Assembly: GCA_028279345.1 (NCBI GenBank)
Contig: JANQNY010000077.1
Coordinates: forward strand, 124,001-188,000
Source of the DNA: Geminicoccaceae bacterium
Lineage (GTDB): Bacteria; Pseudomonadota; Alphaproteobacteria; Geminicoccales; Geminicoccaceae
Reading direction: 5' to 3'
DNA length: 64,000 nucleotides
The position numbers were made by a program, and so were the translations under genes. Shown piece by piece: positions 53,293 through 62,131 of the stretch. Every line of letters begins with the position of its first letter. Position 1 is the first letter of the stretch. Below the pieces are notes generated by a model that had not been told where the DNA came from, did no database searches, and was given only the letters and a program-made list of their open reading frames with translations.

Positions 53293-55271
53293 TGGATCGC
53301 TCTCCCCGCCCGATCGCCTTCGACAATGGCGGCATGCGCCCGCCGCGGCGCCACGCAGTCGCCGACTCGGTGGAGGACCGGCACGTCCGCCTGCAGTGCG
53401 TGGTAGAGATCGGCGTCCGCGCGACGGTGAATGGCCAGCACCACCGTGTCCGCCTTCGGGAAATGCACGAGCTGGCCGGTGTAGTTGTGCACCGCGGTCA
53501 CCACCCCGTCCTCGATGCTCAGTGCCGAGTGGTTCGGCGTGCACGTGATCGCGAGCTCCCGTGCCCGCCGGTACCAGTTCTCGAGGTCCAACGTGACGCC
53601 GAGGTCTTGGCCGACGTAAAGTGTCGGGGTCACCACCTGGACTTCGCAGCCTTGATCCGCGAGGAACTCGGCGGTGCTCGTGGCCTCGTGGAAGCCTAGC
53701 CGGTCGATCATCAAGACGCGTCTGCCCGGCGTGGCACGGCCCGAGAGGATGTCGGTCACATCGGCCACGTCCGGCGCTTCGCTGCCGGGGATCGCCATCC
53801 GATCGGGTGTCGAACCGGTCGCGATGATCACGGCATCCGGACGCTCGCCACGGATGAGCTCCGGAGTTGCCGTAACGCCCGTCTCCACCTCGATCCCAAG
53901 TTGCTCGATCTGGTGCAGCAGGTTGCGGATCAGGTCGCCGAATTCGGCCCGGTTGGTGACCCTTGTCGCCCAGACGACCTGACCGCCGAGGCGCTCCTCC
54001 TTTTCCAGCAGCTTCACCTGGTGGCCACGCTGCGCGGCAACCGTCGCCGCCTTTAGCCCGGCCGGCCCGCCGCCAACAACCACCACACGCCTCGCCGGCG
54101 TCGCTCGCCGCAACGACGCCACGCCATGGGTCTGCTCGCGGCCCGTGCCTGGAGTCTCGATGCAGCCGAGCCAGCGGTTCAGGCCCATTCGACCGACGCA
54201 TTCTTGGTTGCAGGAGAGGCAGAGGTGGATGTCGTCGACCCGGTTCTCGCGCGCCTTCCTGGCGAACTCTGGATCAGCGATCTGCGCCCGCACGACGCCG
54301 ATGAGATCGGCATGGCCCTCGGTGAGGACCCGCTCGGCCTGGATCGGATCCTTGACCCGGCCGACGCCGATAACCGGCAGCCGGACGGCCTTGCGGATCG
54401 CCGAAGAAATGAACATCGCGTAGTTCGGCGGGATCCGCATGGACGCTTCGATCATGTAGAGCGTCTGGGTGGCCGTACCGATGCTGGTGTTGATGCAGTC
54501 GATGAGGCCGTCCCGTTCCAGGATCCGCGCCAGCTCTACGGTCTCGTCGAGGGTGATGCCGTCCCGGATCAGCTCGTCGCCGCACAGCCGCACGCTGATC
54601 ACGTAGTCCCGTCCGACGTTCAGCCGAATCGCGTTGATGATCTCGCGAAGTAGCCGCGCCCGGTTCTCGAGCCCGCCGCCGTAGGCGTCACGCCGGTGGT
54701 TCGTGTTGCGCGACAGGAACTGGCGGACGATCGACGAATGTGAGCACTGCAGTTCGATGCCGTCGAAGCCGCCCTGCTTGGTGTAGCCGGCGACGGTCGC
54801 ATAGCCTTCGATGATCTGCTGGATATCCTCGTCCTCGACCGCCTTGGGGACTTCGCGGAACAGCGGATCGGCGACGGGTGAGGGCGCCCAGGCCGGCAGT
54901 CGGGTGAACATGCCGCTGCTCTGCCCGCCATTGTGGTTGATCTGGGCGAGAATCGGCACGCCCTCGGCATGGACCATGTCGGTGATCCGACGGTAGAGCG
55001 GGATAACCGCCGGATTGAACGCGTGGATCAGCTTCTCGTACGGGTGGTCGGTCGGATGCGTCGAATGCTCTTCGGTGATGATCAGCCCCACGCCGCCCCT
55101 TGCCCGCTCGCGATAGTAGTAAGCGTGGCGATCGGTCGGCATGAATTCCTCGGCATAGTTGGTAAGATGCGCCGAGAACACGATCCGGTTCTTGAGCGTG
55201 ATGCTGCCTATCTTGAGCGGCGTGAAGAGCAGTCTTTCGGGGCTGGCGATGTTACACCTCCCGTCCGGCAC
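53289..55271 (-). CDS. Mycofactocin-system FadH/OYE family oxidoreductase 1
   Basis: A 660-aa flavoenzyme of the 2,4-dienoyl-CoA reductase/OYE type. Domain order: FMN-binding TIM barrel (about residues 10-330; HSSIVRQFLSRNTNHRRDAYGGGLENR), a 4Fe-4S cluster site at about residue 350 (C-x2-C-x3-C-x11-C), then FAD/NAD-binding halves (VVVVGGGPAGLKAA). It is a known mycofactocin-associated type. The start is uncertain: GTG at 55271 overlaps FadH2 by 20 bp; an ATC at 55249 has a GGGAGG site but is not a usual start codon. Its substrate is unknown, but it likely oxidises or reduces mycofactocin or a linked carrier. Confidence 0.9.
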   Translation of the reverse strand: MPDGRCNIASPERLLFTPLKIGSITLKNRIVFSAHLTNYAEEFMPTDRHAYYYRERARGGVGLIITEEHSTHPTDHPYEKLIHAFNPAVIPLYRRITDMVHAEGVPILAQINHNGGQSSGMFTRLPAWAPSPVADPLFREVPKAVEDEDIQQIIEGYATVAGYTKQGGFDGIELQCSHSSIVRQFLSRNTNHRRDAYGGGLENRARLLREIINAIRLNVGRDYVISVRLCGDELIRDGITLDETVELARILERDGLIDCINTSIGTATQTLYMIEASMRIPPNYAMFISSAIRKAVRLPVIGVGRVKDPIQAERVLTEGHADLIGVVRAQIADPEFARKARENRVDDIHLCLSCNQECVGRMGLNRWLGCIETPGTGREQTHGVASLRRATPARRVVVVGGGPAGLKAATVAAQRGHQVKLLEKEERLGGQVVWATRVTNRAEFGDLIRNLLHQIEQLGIEVETGVTATPELIRGERPDAVIIATGSTPDRMAIPGSEAPDVADVTDILSGRATPGRRVLMIDRLGFHEATSTAEFLADQGCEVQVVTPTLYVGQDLGVTLDLENWYRRARELAITCTPNHSALSIEDGVVTAVHNYTGQLVHFPKADTVVLAIHRRADADLYHALQADVPVLHRVGDCVAPRRAHAAIVEGDRAGRAIQ

Positions 55272-57228
55272 GATAGCCTTCGAGGATTGCATGTGCGATC
55301 GCGCGCGGCGCAACGCAGTCGCCCACGCGGAAGACGCGCTGTCCGGCCTCCTTGAGAGCGAAGTAGAGGTCTTCGTCCGGAACTTCGTGAACGACGTCGA
55401 CCACCAGATCGACGTCCTCGATGTGGACCGGCGTGCGACCGAACCGATCCACGCCCATGACCCGCCGGTCGGCCAAGGTCTCCGCCTCGACGATCGGGCT
55501 GAACACGATGCCCTTGGCGGCGGCGCGCTGGTGCCAGGGGGTGAGTTCCTGCGTCGCCGTCAGGCGCTGCCCCACGAACATATCGGCCGTCACGACCTCG
55601 ACCTGCCAGCCGCGATCGGCCAGGAGCTCGGCCACGCCCATGCCCATCTGATCACCGATCGCGTCGAGCACGACCGCCTTCCCCGGCGGATCGGGGACGG
55701 CGCCCTGCATCACCTGCCGAGGGGTTCGGACGGGGATCGTGTCATCGAGAGCCGCAGCCAACCCATGACCTGGCCGCCCGCCCACGGCAACGATCACGGC
55801 CTCAGGTGCTGCAGCCTCGACCAGCTCCAGCGTCACCTCGACGCCCGTCTGGACCGAAACGTCGACGGCGCGAAGCTCTGCTTCCAGCCACTCCACGGCC
55901 AAGCCGAGCCGATCCCGGTCGGGTGCTGCCGCGGCGAGCAGCACCGCGCCTCCGGCCCGATCGCATCGATCGAACACCGTCACGCTGTGCCCGCGTTCCG
56001 CCGCAACCCGCGCTGCCTTCAGGCCGGCCGGGCCTGCGCCTACCACCATCACTCGATGCCGCACAGGGGCCATCGTCAGTGGGGCGAACTCGGTCCGCCG
56101 CTCGTGGCCGGCTGCTGGATTGACCGTGCAGCCGAGCCGCGGGTTCTGCACCTCGGCGACGACGCAGCCTTGGTTGCAGAGGAGGCACGGCGCAACCCGA
56201 TCGGCGGCACCCTCACGCGTCTTGTTGGGTAGTTCCGGATCGGCGATGAGGGCGCGCGTCATTTCGACGGCATCCGCGCTTCCACCGGCCACGATCGCCG
56301 CTGCCGCTGCCGGATCGACGATGCTCCCCTGGGCGAACACGGGGAGCGGAACCGCGTGCTTGATCGTCTCGGCCAGCGGCACCGCGAAGCCCGGCTGGCT
56401 GTACAGACCGGGGCGGGTGAGGTGGCTGCTGAAGATGCTCCCAGTCGTGAGGCTGAGGAAGTCGAGCCCGCCGTCGGCCACCAAGAGCCGCGCGATCTCG
56501 ACCGCATCTTCGGGCTTGATGCCTGCCCAGGGTGCGTGCTCGTCAGCGGAGAGCCGCAGGCCGACCACGGGCTCGTCGCCGACCGCCTCGCGTACCGCCT
56601 TGATCACCGAGCGAACAAAGCGCAGGCGGTTGTCCAGTTCGCCGCCGTAGTGGTCGGCCCGCTGGTTGGTCAACGGGGACATGAACTGGCGGATCAGGCT
56701 GTTCTGACCGGCGTTGATTTCGACCCCGTCCAGACCGCCCTCGATCGCCAGGCGGGTGGATTGGCGGAAGCCTTCGACGACGGCGTCGATCTCCGCAAGG
56801 CCCATTTCTTGGGGCATCTCGCGGCTGGCGACCTCCGGCACCGGGGAAGGCGCCCAAAGCGGCAGCTGCGAGTAATGACTGCTGCCCTGCATGCCGCTGT
56901 GGGTCAGGTGGGCCAGGACGAGCCCGCCGTGGGCGTGAACGGTGTCGGCGATCAGACGATAGCCGTCAACCACCTGCTCCTCGTAGCCGCGAACGACGTA
57001 CTCGTACGGCCAGTCCGACGGGTGAACCACGCTGCCTTCGAGGACGATCACACCCGTGCCACCGGCCGCTCGGGCGCCGTAATAGGCTTGGTGCCGCCTT
57101 TCGAAGCGATGACGGGTCGCGAAGTTCGTCTGGTGGGACGCGAACACGAAGCGACTCGGAGCGCGTTTGGTTCCCAGCTGGAGGGGCTGGAACAAGCTCT
57201 CGTAGGCGGCGTGCCGCGGGCTGGTCAT
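55252..57228 (-). CDS. Mycofactocin-system FadH/OYE family oxidoreductase 2
   Basis: A 658-aa protein with the same architecture: FMN barrel (GLDGVEINAGQNSLIRQFMS..., PLTNQRADHYGGELDNR), a 4Fe-4S site near residue 346 (CLLCNQGC...), then FAD and NAD(P) domains (VMVVGAGPAGLKAARVAAERG; FDRCDRAGGA). It differs from its neighbour throughout, so it is not a recent duplicate. It lies 12 bp after mftC. Together with copy 1 these flavoproteins may pass electrons to the ETF encoded just downstream. Confidence 0.92.
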   Translation of the reverse strand: MTSPRHAAYESLFQPLQLGTKRAPSRFVFASHQTNFATRHRFERRHQAYYGARAAGGTGVIVLEGSVVHPSDWPYEYVVRGYEEQVVDGYRLIADTVHAHGGLVLAHLTHSGMQGSSHYSQLPLWAPSPVPEVASREMPQEMGLAEIDAVVEGFRQSTRLAIEGGLDGVEINAGQNSLIRQFMSPLTNQRADHYGGELDNRLRFVRSVIKAVREAVGDEPVVGLRLSADEHAPWAGIKPEDAVEIARLLVADGGLDFLSLTTGSIFSSHLTRPGLYSQPGFAVPLAETIKHAVPLPVFAQGSIVDPAAAAAIVAGGSADAVEMTRALIADPELPNKTREGAADRVAPCLLCNQGCVVAEVQNPRLGCTVNPAAGHERRTEFAPLTMAPVRHRVMVVGAGPAGLKAARVAAERGHSVTVFDRCDRAGGAVLLAAAAPDRDRLGLAVEWLEAELRAVDVSVQTGVEVTLELVEAAAPEAVIVAVGGRPGHGLAAALDDTIPVRTPRQVMQGAVPDPPGKAVVLDAIGDQMGMGVAELLADRGWQVEVVTADMFVGQRLTATQELTPWHQRAAAKGIVFSPIVEAETLADRRVMGVDRFGRTPVHIEDVDLVVDVVHEVPDEDLYFALKEAGQRVFRVGDCVAPRAIAHAILEGYRAGREV

Positions 57229-57240
57229 CGACCGTCCGCC

Positions 57241-58275
57241 TCAGGCCGAAAGAGCGGCGGTCGGCTCCGGCACCTCGAACACGCAATCTGGGTCCGGGGC
57301 ATCCGCCGACCGACCGGTGAAGTGCTTCACCGCCATGCAGCCGCCATGGCACAGGCCATAGGCGTTGCAGCTCTGGCAACTGCCTCCGACTTGCCAATCC
57401 CGCAGCTGAAGGAACAACGGTGCCGTGCGCCACAACTGCGTGAAGCCGCCTTCCTGACGGACGTTTCCCGCCGAGAACGCCTCCGCCAGCAGGAATGGGC
57501 AGGCGTAGACCTCGCCGACCGGATCGACGCAGCAGACGATGCGGCCGGCACCGCACATGTTCAGCCCTTCGATGGGCTGCCCGTAGGCGGAAAGGTGAAA
57601 GAAGCTGTCGCCGGTGAGGACATCCCGGTGGCCCAGCAGCCAGGTGTAGAGTTCCTGGTTCTGTGCGTGCGTCGGGCGCATCGCCGCCCAGACGTCCTGG
57701 CCACGGCCCGACGGGCGCAGCCGGGTCAGACGCAGTTCGGCGCCGTAGCGCCCGGCAAGCGCATAGAGATCGTCCAGCTCGTGGAAGTTCTGGCGGGTGA
57801 CCGTCGCGTTGATCTTGAACCCGAAACCGCGCGCCGCGAGCCGTTCCATCGCCAGGCCCGCTCGGCGATAGGAACCCCGCCCGCGCACCGGATCGTTGGT
57901 CTCGGGCGTGGCGCCATCCAGACTGATCTGCACGTCGAGGTAGTCGCGCGAAGCGATCCAGTCGGCCGCCCGATCGTCGATCAGCGTTCCGTTCGTGCTG
58001 AACTTGACGCCGATGCCGCGCTCCAGCGTGTAGTCCATCAGCTCGACGAAATCGGGCCGGCTCATCGGCTCTCCGCCGCCCACGTTGATGTAGAAGACCT
58101 TGATCGCAGCCCATTCGTCGATCAGCCGTTTGGCTTCGGCCGTCGTCAGCTCATCTTTCCGCCGCTTGCCCGACGAGGAAAGGCAGTGCACGCAACGGAG
58201 GTTGCAGCCGTAGGTGAGCTCCCAAGTCAGACAGATTGGTGCGTCGAGCCCGCGCCGGAAGATCTCGTAGCTCAT
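57241..58275 (-). CDS. mftC: Mycofactocin radical SAM maturase MftC
   Basis: A 344-aa radical SAM enzyme that decarboxylates the C-terminal tyrosine of MftA and then cross-links Val and Tyr. The SAM cluster motif is C24-x3-C28-x2-C31 (GCNLRCVHC), followed by VGGGEPMSRPDF and SLDGATPE. The C-terminal SPASM region binds two further clusters (CGAGRIVCCVDPVGEVYAC; GSCQSCNAYGLCHGGC; DPDC). ATG at 58275 overlaps the methyltransferase stop by 4 bp. It is one of the diagnostic mycofactocin genes. Confidence 0.95.
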   Translation of the reverse strand: MSYEIFRRGLDAPICLTWELTYGCNLRCVHCLSSSGKRRKDELTTAEAKRLIDEWAAIKVFYINVGGGEPMSRPDFVELMDYTLERGIGVKFSTNGTLIDDRAADWIASRDYLDVQISLDGATPETNDPVRGRGSYRRAGLAMERLAARGFGFKINATVTRQNFHELDDLYALAGRYGAELRLTRLRPSGRGQDVWAAMRPTHAQNQELYTWLLGHRDVLTGDSFFHLSAYGQPIEGLNMCGAGRIVCCVDPVGEVYACPFLLAEAFSAGNVRQEGGFTQLWRTAPLFLQLRDWQVGGSCQSCNAYGLCHGGCMAVKHFTGRSADAPDPDCVFEVPEPTAALSA

Positions 58276-59300
58276 TGCGTTTGCTCTCGACCATTTTCTG
58301 GTTGGGGGTGGCGGTCGATCACGAGCCAAGCCCCCCGGTCCTCGAAGGCGTGGGCGGACCCGTCGACCAGGTTGCCGAGCGCCCGCAGTCGCGAAAGATC
58401 GAACACTTGGCGATGGCCGAAACGCGGATCGGGCGTGTCCTCGATCGGCACCGCAATGATCAGACGTTGCGTCGTGCACGACCAGAGCGCGGCCATCGCC
58501 GCTGCCGTCTGGTCCGGCTCGAGATGCTCGAGCACGTGGATCGCCGTCACGACATCGAAGCAGGTTGGCGCTCCACTCCGTTCGGTCGTCAGCTCGGATG
58601 CGAGGATGTCGCCCCGAAAGAAGCACACGTCGTCGAGCTGCCGGTGCCGCGCGTAGTCTTGCGCGAGGGACACCAAGGCCGTGTCGACGTCGCACGCGAA
58701 AATCCGGCAGGGAAGCCGGCGGTGGGCGAGGGTGCCGCCTCGGCCTCCATTGGCCAGATGGAAGGGCAGAAAGCCGAAGCAGGTCGCCGCATCGAGCCAC
58801 GTTTCCGGCGCGACACCGGCGATGAACTCGACCGCTCGATCGTAGATTGCCGCGAAGGTGGCGATGAAGTCCTCCGGCAGGTTGGCGCGCCCGTGGGCGG
58901 ATGCCGAAAGCGTCCCGGCCCCATCCAGCGCGCGGAGCGTGTTGTCGTAGAACCGGTGCCACGCGCGCTGTTCGTTGTCGTCCACCGAGCGGACGATGGC
59001 GCCGACGGAGCGCTCGAAGGTCTCCTGCGCGCTCAGCGTGTAGCCATTCCCTGCACCCGACGGTGGCAAGGAGGCCAACAGCGGCATCAGCTCATAGGCG
59101 ACGAAGCCGCCGATGTTGTTGTCGATCTCGGAAGGTGCGAAGTCGTGGACGACGACGACGTCACCCGACCCGCTGCCGCCTCTGTCAGGCCGGTCGAGAT
59201 CGTAGAGGGCGAAGCGCGCACTCCGCGCCACCGGCTCGGCGCGCGCAGCCAAGCAATCGGCCAGTAGGCCGTGTCGCTCACGGGAGAGCGTGAGACTCAA
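58272..59300 (-). CDS. mftM: SAM-dependent methyltransferase, candidate mycofactocin oligosaccharide methyltransferase
   Basis: A 342-aa class I methyltransferase-like protein. The C-terminal Rossmann part starts near residue 165 (TWLDAATCFGFLPFHLANGGRG), with FACDVDTALVSLA, the acidic second motif, and DVVTAIHVLEHLEPDQ. The usual motif I glycines are replaced by ATCFGFLP. About 160 N-terminal residues have no recognised domain (DNNIGGFVAYELMPLL, AWHRFYDNTLRALDG). In mycobacteria the MftM enzyme methylates the mycofactocin glucose chain but is encoded elsewhere; this gene lies inside the operon next to mftC. The MftM name is a family-level inference, not certain. Confidence 0.7.
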   Translation of the reverse strand: MSLTLSRERHGLLADCLAARAEPVARSARFALYDLDRPDRGGSGSGDVVVVHDFAPSEIDNNIGGFVAYELMPLLASLPPSGAGNGYTLSAQETFERSVGAIVRSVDDNEQRAWHRFYDNTLRALDGAGTLSASAHGRANLPEDFIATFAAIYDRAVEFIAGVAPETWLDAATCFGFLPFHLANGGRGGTLAHRRLPCRIFACDVDTALVSLAQDYARHRQLDDVCFFRGDILASELTTERSGAPTCFDVVTAIHVLEHLEPDQTAAAMAALWSCTTQRLIIAVPIEDTPDPRFGHRQVFDLSRLRALGNLVDGSAHAFEDRGAWLVIDRHPQPENGREQTQ

Positions 59301-59304
59301 CGCG

Positions 59305-60864
59305 TCATCTCCCGCCGATCCCGCCAGGCGACGCGGCGGCCGCTCCCGACGATCGAAACAGCGTCTCGGTCACTTGGCCCAACTGGGTCAGGTTGCGAAC
59401 GACTTCCGTCCGGTGGCACGCCTGCTCGTAGAGCGGCATGTCGGAGCTGCCGAGCGCCCAGCTGCTGCGGGGTTCCGGTGACAGCCAGATCAGCTGCTTG
59501 GCGCGGCGGCGAACCTCCTCCAAAGCCCAGACGTTGGGCGGGTTGCGGTTGCCGCGGCCATCGCCGAGCACGATGACGGTGGTCTGGTTGGTGACACAGC
59601 TCAGGTGTCGGTGCCAGAACATCTCCAGCGCCCGGCCATAGTTGCTGTTGGCGTCGCAGTCGATCAGCTCGCCGCTGAACACGGTCGCAATCGCCTGGTC
59701 GATACTCAGCTGCTCGAAGTACTGGGTGGCGTCGGCGAGTTCGCTGACGAAGACGAAGCTGCGAACCTGCTCGAACAACGACTGCAGGCCGTAGACCAGC
59801 TGAAGCATGAAGCGGGCGGTATTGCGGACTGACAGGCTGACGTCGCAGATCACCACGATGCGTGGTTTCTCGTTCCGTTGGCTGGTCAGCACCGGATCGA
59901 ACGGGATGGCGTCGAAGGCCATGCTCTGGCGCATGGTCCGGGCGAGATGGATCCGGCCGCGATGGCTCACCACGCGGCGGCTGGAGCGCGCGCCCTTCAT
60001 CCGCCGCCCGAGACGGCGGATGATCTCTTCCATCTCGCGGCGCTCGCTCTCCGAGAAGTGGTAGTCGTAGGCCGACCGGATCGGTTCCGGTGGGGGGCTC
60101 TCGCGCGGCAACCCGCCCTGCAACCCGATTTCACGCTCCATGTAGCGCTTCAGGAGGTCGGGCAGATTGGCGATGATCCCGTCGATAGTGCCCGCCAGCT
60201 GGTCGATCGTCGCCTCGTCCACCTCGAGATCACGGAGGTCGTCGAGGAGCGCATGCGCGGCGTTGACGATCAGATCCTCGTCAAGCTGCTCGAATGCGTC
60301 GGCGAAGTTTAGATCGCCGGGCTGCGCGATGTTCTTGACCCGCTTCACCTGAAGCTGGTGGGTCACTTTCTTCATCACGCGGTCGAGCGCGTCCTTGTTG
60401 CGGTTGAGAATGAGCCCCTGGCCCATCGCCGACAGGGCCAGCTGGTTCGGGTCCTGATGTGGATTGAACCGGCTGACCATGTTCTCCGGATCGAACAGGT
60501 CGCGGATCGACATCGGCTCGCTGTGCGGATGCTGGCCGTCGTTCACGACGCCCGGATCGTCGGGGCTGAACACGATCCGCTCGGGTTGGGCGAGCTCGTC
60601 ATGGTGATGATGTCCGGGGACGTGACCATCGCCGGCCCCACGGCGCGGGCCGGGCAGGGTGAAGAACAGCTCGAACAACTCGTCGAACAGCGCGAGGTCG
60701 TGCATGTCCTTGATCAGCGTGCTCCGCAGTACCGTCCGCACGGTGTCCCGCTCGTCCAGTGTCACGACCGCGAGCGCGTGCATCGCATCGACCGATTCGG
60801 ATGGCGAAATCCGGATTCCGTTCCGCTTGAGCAGGCAGACGAACCGGTTGATCGCCTGGTCCAT
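59305..60864 (-). CDS. VWA domain protein, CoxE-like, MoxR partner
   Basis: A 519-aa protein with a C-terminal von Willebrand factor A domain (CoxE type). The MIDAS metal motif is DVSLSVRN, with VIVLGDGRGNRNP later. The N-terminal 320 residues are hydrophilic and helical, with a short His-rich stretch (PGHHHHDELAQ) and Arg-rich parts (RRLGRRMKGARSSRR). VWA proteins of this type work with MoxR AAA+ ATPases to insert metal cofactors or fold enzymes (CoxD/CoxE in CO dehydrogenase). The start overlaps the MoxR stop by 1 bp, so the pair is coupled. Confidence 0.88.
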   Translation of the reverse strand: MDQAINRFVCLLKRNGIRISPSESVDAMHALAVVTLDERDTVRTVLRSTLIKDMHDLALFDELFELFFTLPGPRRGAGDGHVPGHHHHDELAQPERIVFSPDDPGVVNDGQHPHSEPMSIRDLFDPENMVSRFNPHQDPNQLALSAMGQGLILNRNKDALDRVMKKVTHQLQVKRVKNIAQPGDLNFADAFEQLDEDLIVNAAHALLDDLRDLEVDEATIDQLAGTIDGIIANLPDLLKRYMEREIGLQGGLPRESPPPEPIRSAYDYHFSESERREMEEIIRRLGRRMKGARSSRRVVSHRGRIHLARTMRQSMAFDAIPFDPVLTSQRNEKPRIVVICDVSLSVRNTARFMLQLVYGLQSLFEQVRSFVFVSELADATQYFEQLSIDQAIATVFSGELIDCDANSNYGRALEMFWHRHLSCVTNQTTVIVLGDGRGNRNPPNVWALEEVRRRAKQLIWLSPEPRSSWALGSSDMPLYEQACHRTEVVRNLTQLGQVTETLFRSSGAAAASPGGIGGR

Positions 60865-62048
60865 CAGGGGTCGCCGAGACCGCCGTCGACCCGGCCGCGA
60901 TAGCCACCGAAGTAGCGCGCCGAGTGCTCGACTTTGCGTCGCTCCATTTCCTCGCGCTCCGGTTCGGCGGCCCGCAGCGGTGGCCGAGTAGTCTTGGGCA
61001 GCTCGCTCGGCCGCTCGCCGTCCCGGGAGCGGGCCGGAGCCGGCTCGTCGTGATGGTGGTGATGATCGTGATCGTGATGGTGATGATGGTGGTGGTGATG
61101 GTCGCCGTGATGGTGCGCGTGGTGCCTGTCACGCTGACCCTGCGCCTCGAGCAGCCAGTCGAGATGGTCTCGAACCTGCTGCGTGTCTCGCTCGAACTTG
61201 ACCAGAAGCTGCAGCGTCTCCGTGAACAGCTCGTGGGTCAGATGCTCGGCGTCGAGCAACACCAGCGACTGGGCCCAATCCAGGGTCTCGCTGATGCTCG
61301 GCGCCTTCCGCAGGTCGAGGGCGCGCAGACGACGGACGACGTCGACGATCTGACCGGCGAGGGTCTCGCTGATGCCCGGCACCTTGAGCCGGACGATTTC
61401 CAGTTCGCGCTGCTCGTCGGGATAGTCGATGAAGAGATGGAGGCAGCGGCGCTTGAGCGCGTCGCTCAGATCACGGGTGTTGTTGCTGGTGATGATCACG
61501 GTTGGCGTATGCTGGGCCCTGACCGTGCCGAGTTCCGGGACCGTGACCTGGAACTCGCTCAGCACCTCCAGCAGGAACGCCTCGAAATGCTCTTCCGCGC
61601 GGTCGATCTCGTCGATCAGTAAGACCACCGGCTCGGCCGCGCGGATTGCCTGAAGAACCGGCCGGGCCACGATGAAGTGCTCGGAGAAGAACACGTCCTC
61701 GTGGCCCCGCAGCGTATCGACAGCCTGCCGCATGTCGGTGATGTCGGCGAACAGCTGGCTGATCTTGTCGCGCAAGATCTGGGTGTAGAGGAGCTGCTTG
61801 CCGTACTCCCACTCGTAGAGGGCGCGTGTCTCGTCCAGTCCGCCATAGCACTGCAGGCGGATCAGCGGTCGGGAGAGCGCCTGGGCGGTCGCCTTGGCCA
61901 GTTCCGTCTTGCCCACGCCCGCCGGTCCCTCGATGAGGATCGGCTTCTGCATCCGGTAGGCGAGGAACGAGACGGTCGCGACCTTGCGGTCGCAGATGTA
62001 CTGGTGGGCGGCGAACTCACGGACGGTCTGGTCGATCGAGTCGAACAT
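60864..62048 (-). CDS. MoxR family AAA+ ATPase with histidine-rich C-terminal tail
   Basis: A 394-aa MoxR-type AAA+ chaperone. The AAA domain spans about residues 1-290: Walker A GPAGVGKT, Walker B VVLLIDEIDRA, sensor 1 VIITSNNTRDL, arginine finger region LKRRCLHLF. After this comes a segment with 20 His in 27 residues (about 307-333), then a charged tail ending RVDGGLGDP. His-rich tails occur on nickel or zinc accessory proteins such as HypB or CooJ. MoxR members usually act with VWA proteins, as here. It lies directly after the methanol dehydrogenase gene, so a metal-loading role for that enzyme is likely but unproven. Confidence 0.9.
   Translation of the reverse strand: MFDSIDQTVREFAAHQYICDRKVATVSFLAYRMQKPILIEGPAGVGKTELAKATAQALSRPLIRLQCYGGLDETRALYEWEYGKQLLYTQILRDKISQLFADITDMRQAVDTLRGHEDVFFSEHFIVARPVLQAIRAAEPVVLLIDEIDRAEEHFEAFLLEVLSEFQVTVPELGTVRAQHTPTVIITSNNTRDLSDALKRRCLHLFIDYPDEQRELEIVRLKVPGISETLAGQIVDVVRRLRALDLRKAPSISETLDWAQSLVLLDAEHLTHELFTETLQLLVKFERDTQQVRDHLDWLLEAQGQRDRHHAHHHGDHHHHHHHHHDHDHHHHHDEPAPARSRDGERPSELPKTTRPPLRAAEPEREEMERRKVEHSARYFGGYRGRVDGGLGDP
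61049..61130 (-). repeat. Histidine-codon-rich tract (GTGATG-type repeats)
   Basis: A low-complexity stretch of CAC/CAT codons with a few GAT/GCG codons on the minus strand. It encodes 20 histidines in 27 residues and is the longest such tract in the window. Both His codons are mixed, so it is not a simple slippage product. Confidence 0.85.
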
Positions 62049-62054
62049 GCACGT

Positions 62055-62106
62055 CTCCGCTCCATGCCCGCTCCTAGTTGTGAACGGACATGGAGCTTAA
62101 GCGGAG
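62055..62106 (-). promoter_or_regulatory. Stem-loop covering the MoxR ribosome site
   Basis: Two nested perfect stems: GCTCCATG (62059-62066) with CATGGAGC (62089-62096), and CTCCGCT (62055-62061) with AGCGGAG (62100-62106); the arms share a few bases, so they are partly exclusive. They lie in the 83-bp gap between the methanol dehydrogenase and MoxR genes, and the 5' arms in the forward sequence coincide with the GGAG ribosome site of MoxR. It could lower MoxR expression relative to the dehydrogenase. Confidence 0.45.
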
Positions 62107-62131
62107 GGCAGAAGAAGCGACCGAAAGCGCC

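Noticed and set aside
56356..58656. A 766-codon open frame antisense to FadH2 and mftC
   Set aside because: It is a shadow of GC-rich codon bias: no recognisable domains, extreme Arg/Ala/Gly content, and both sense genes have full family motifs.
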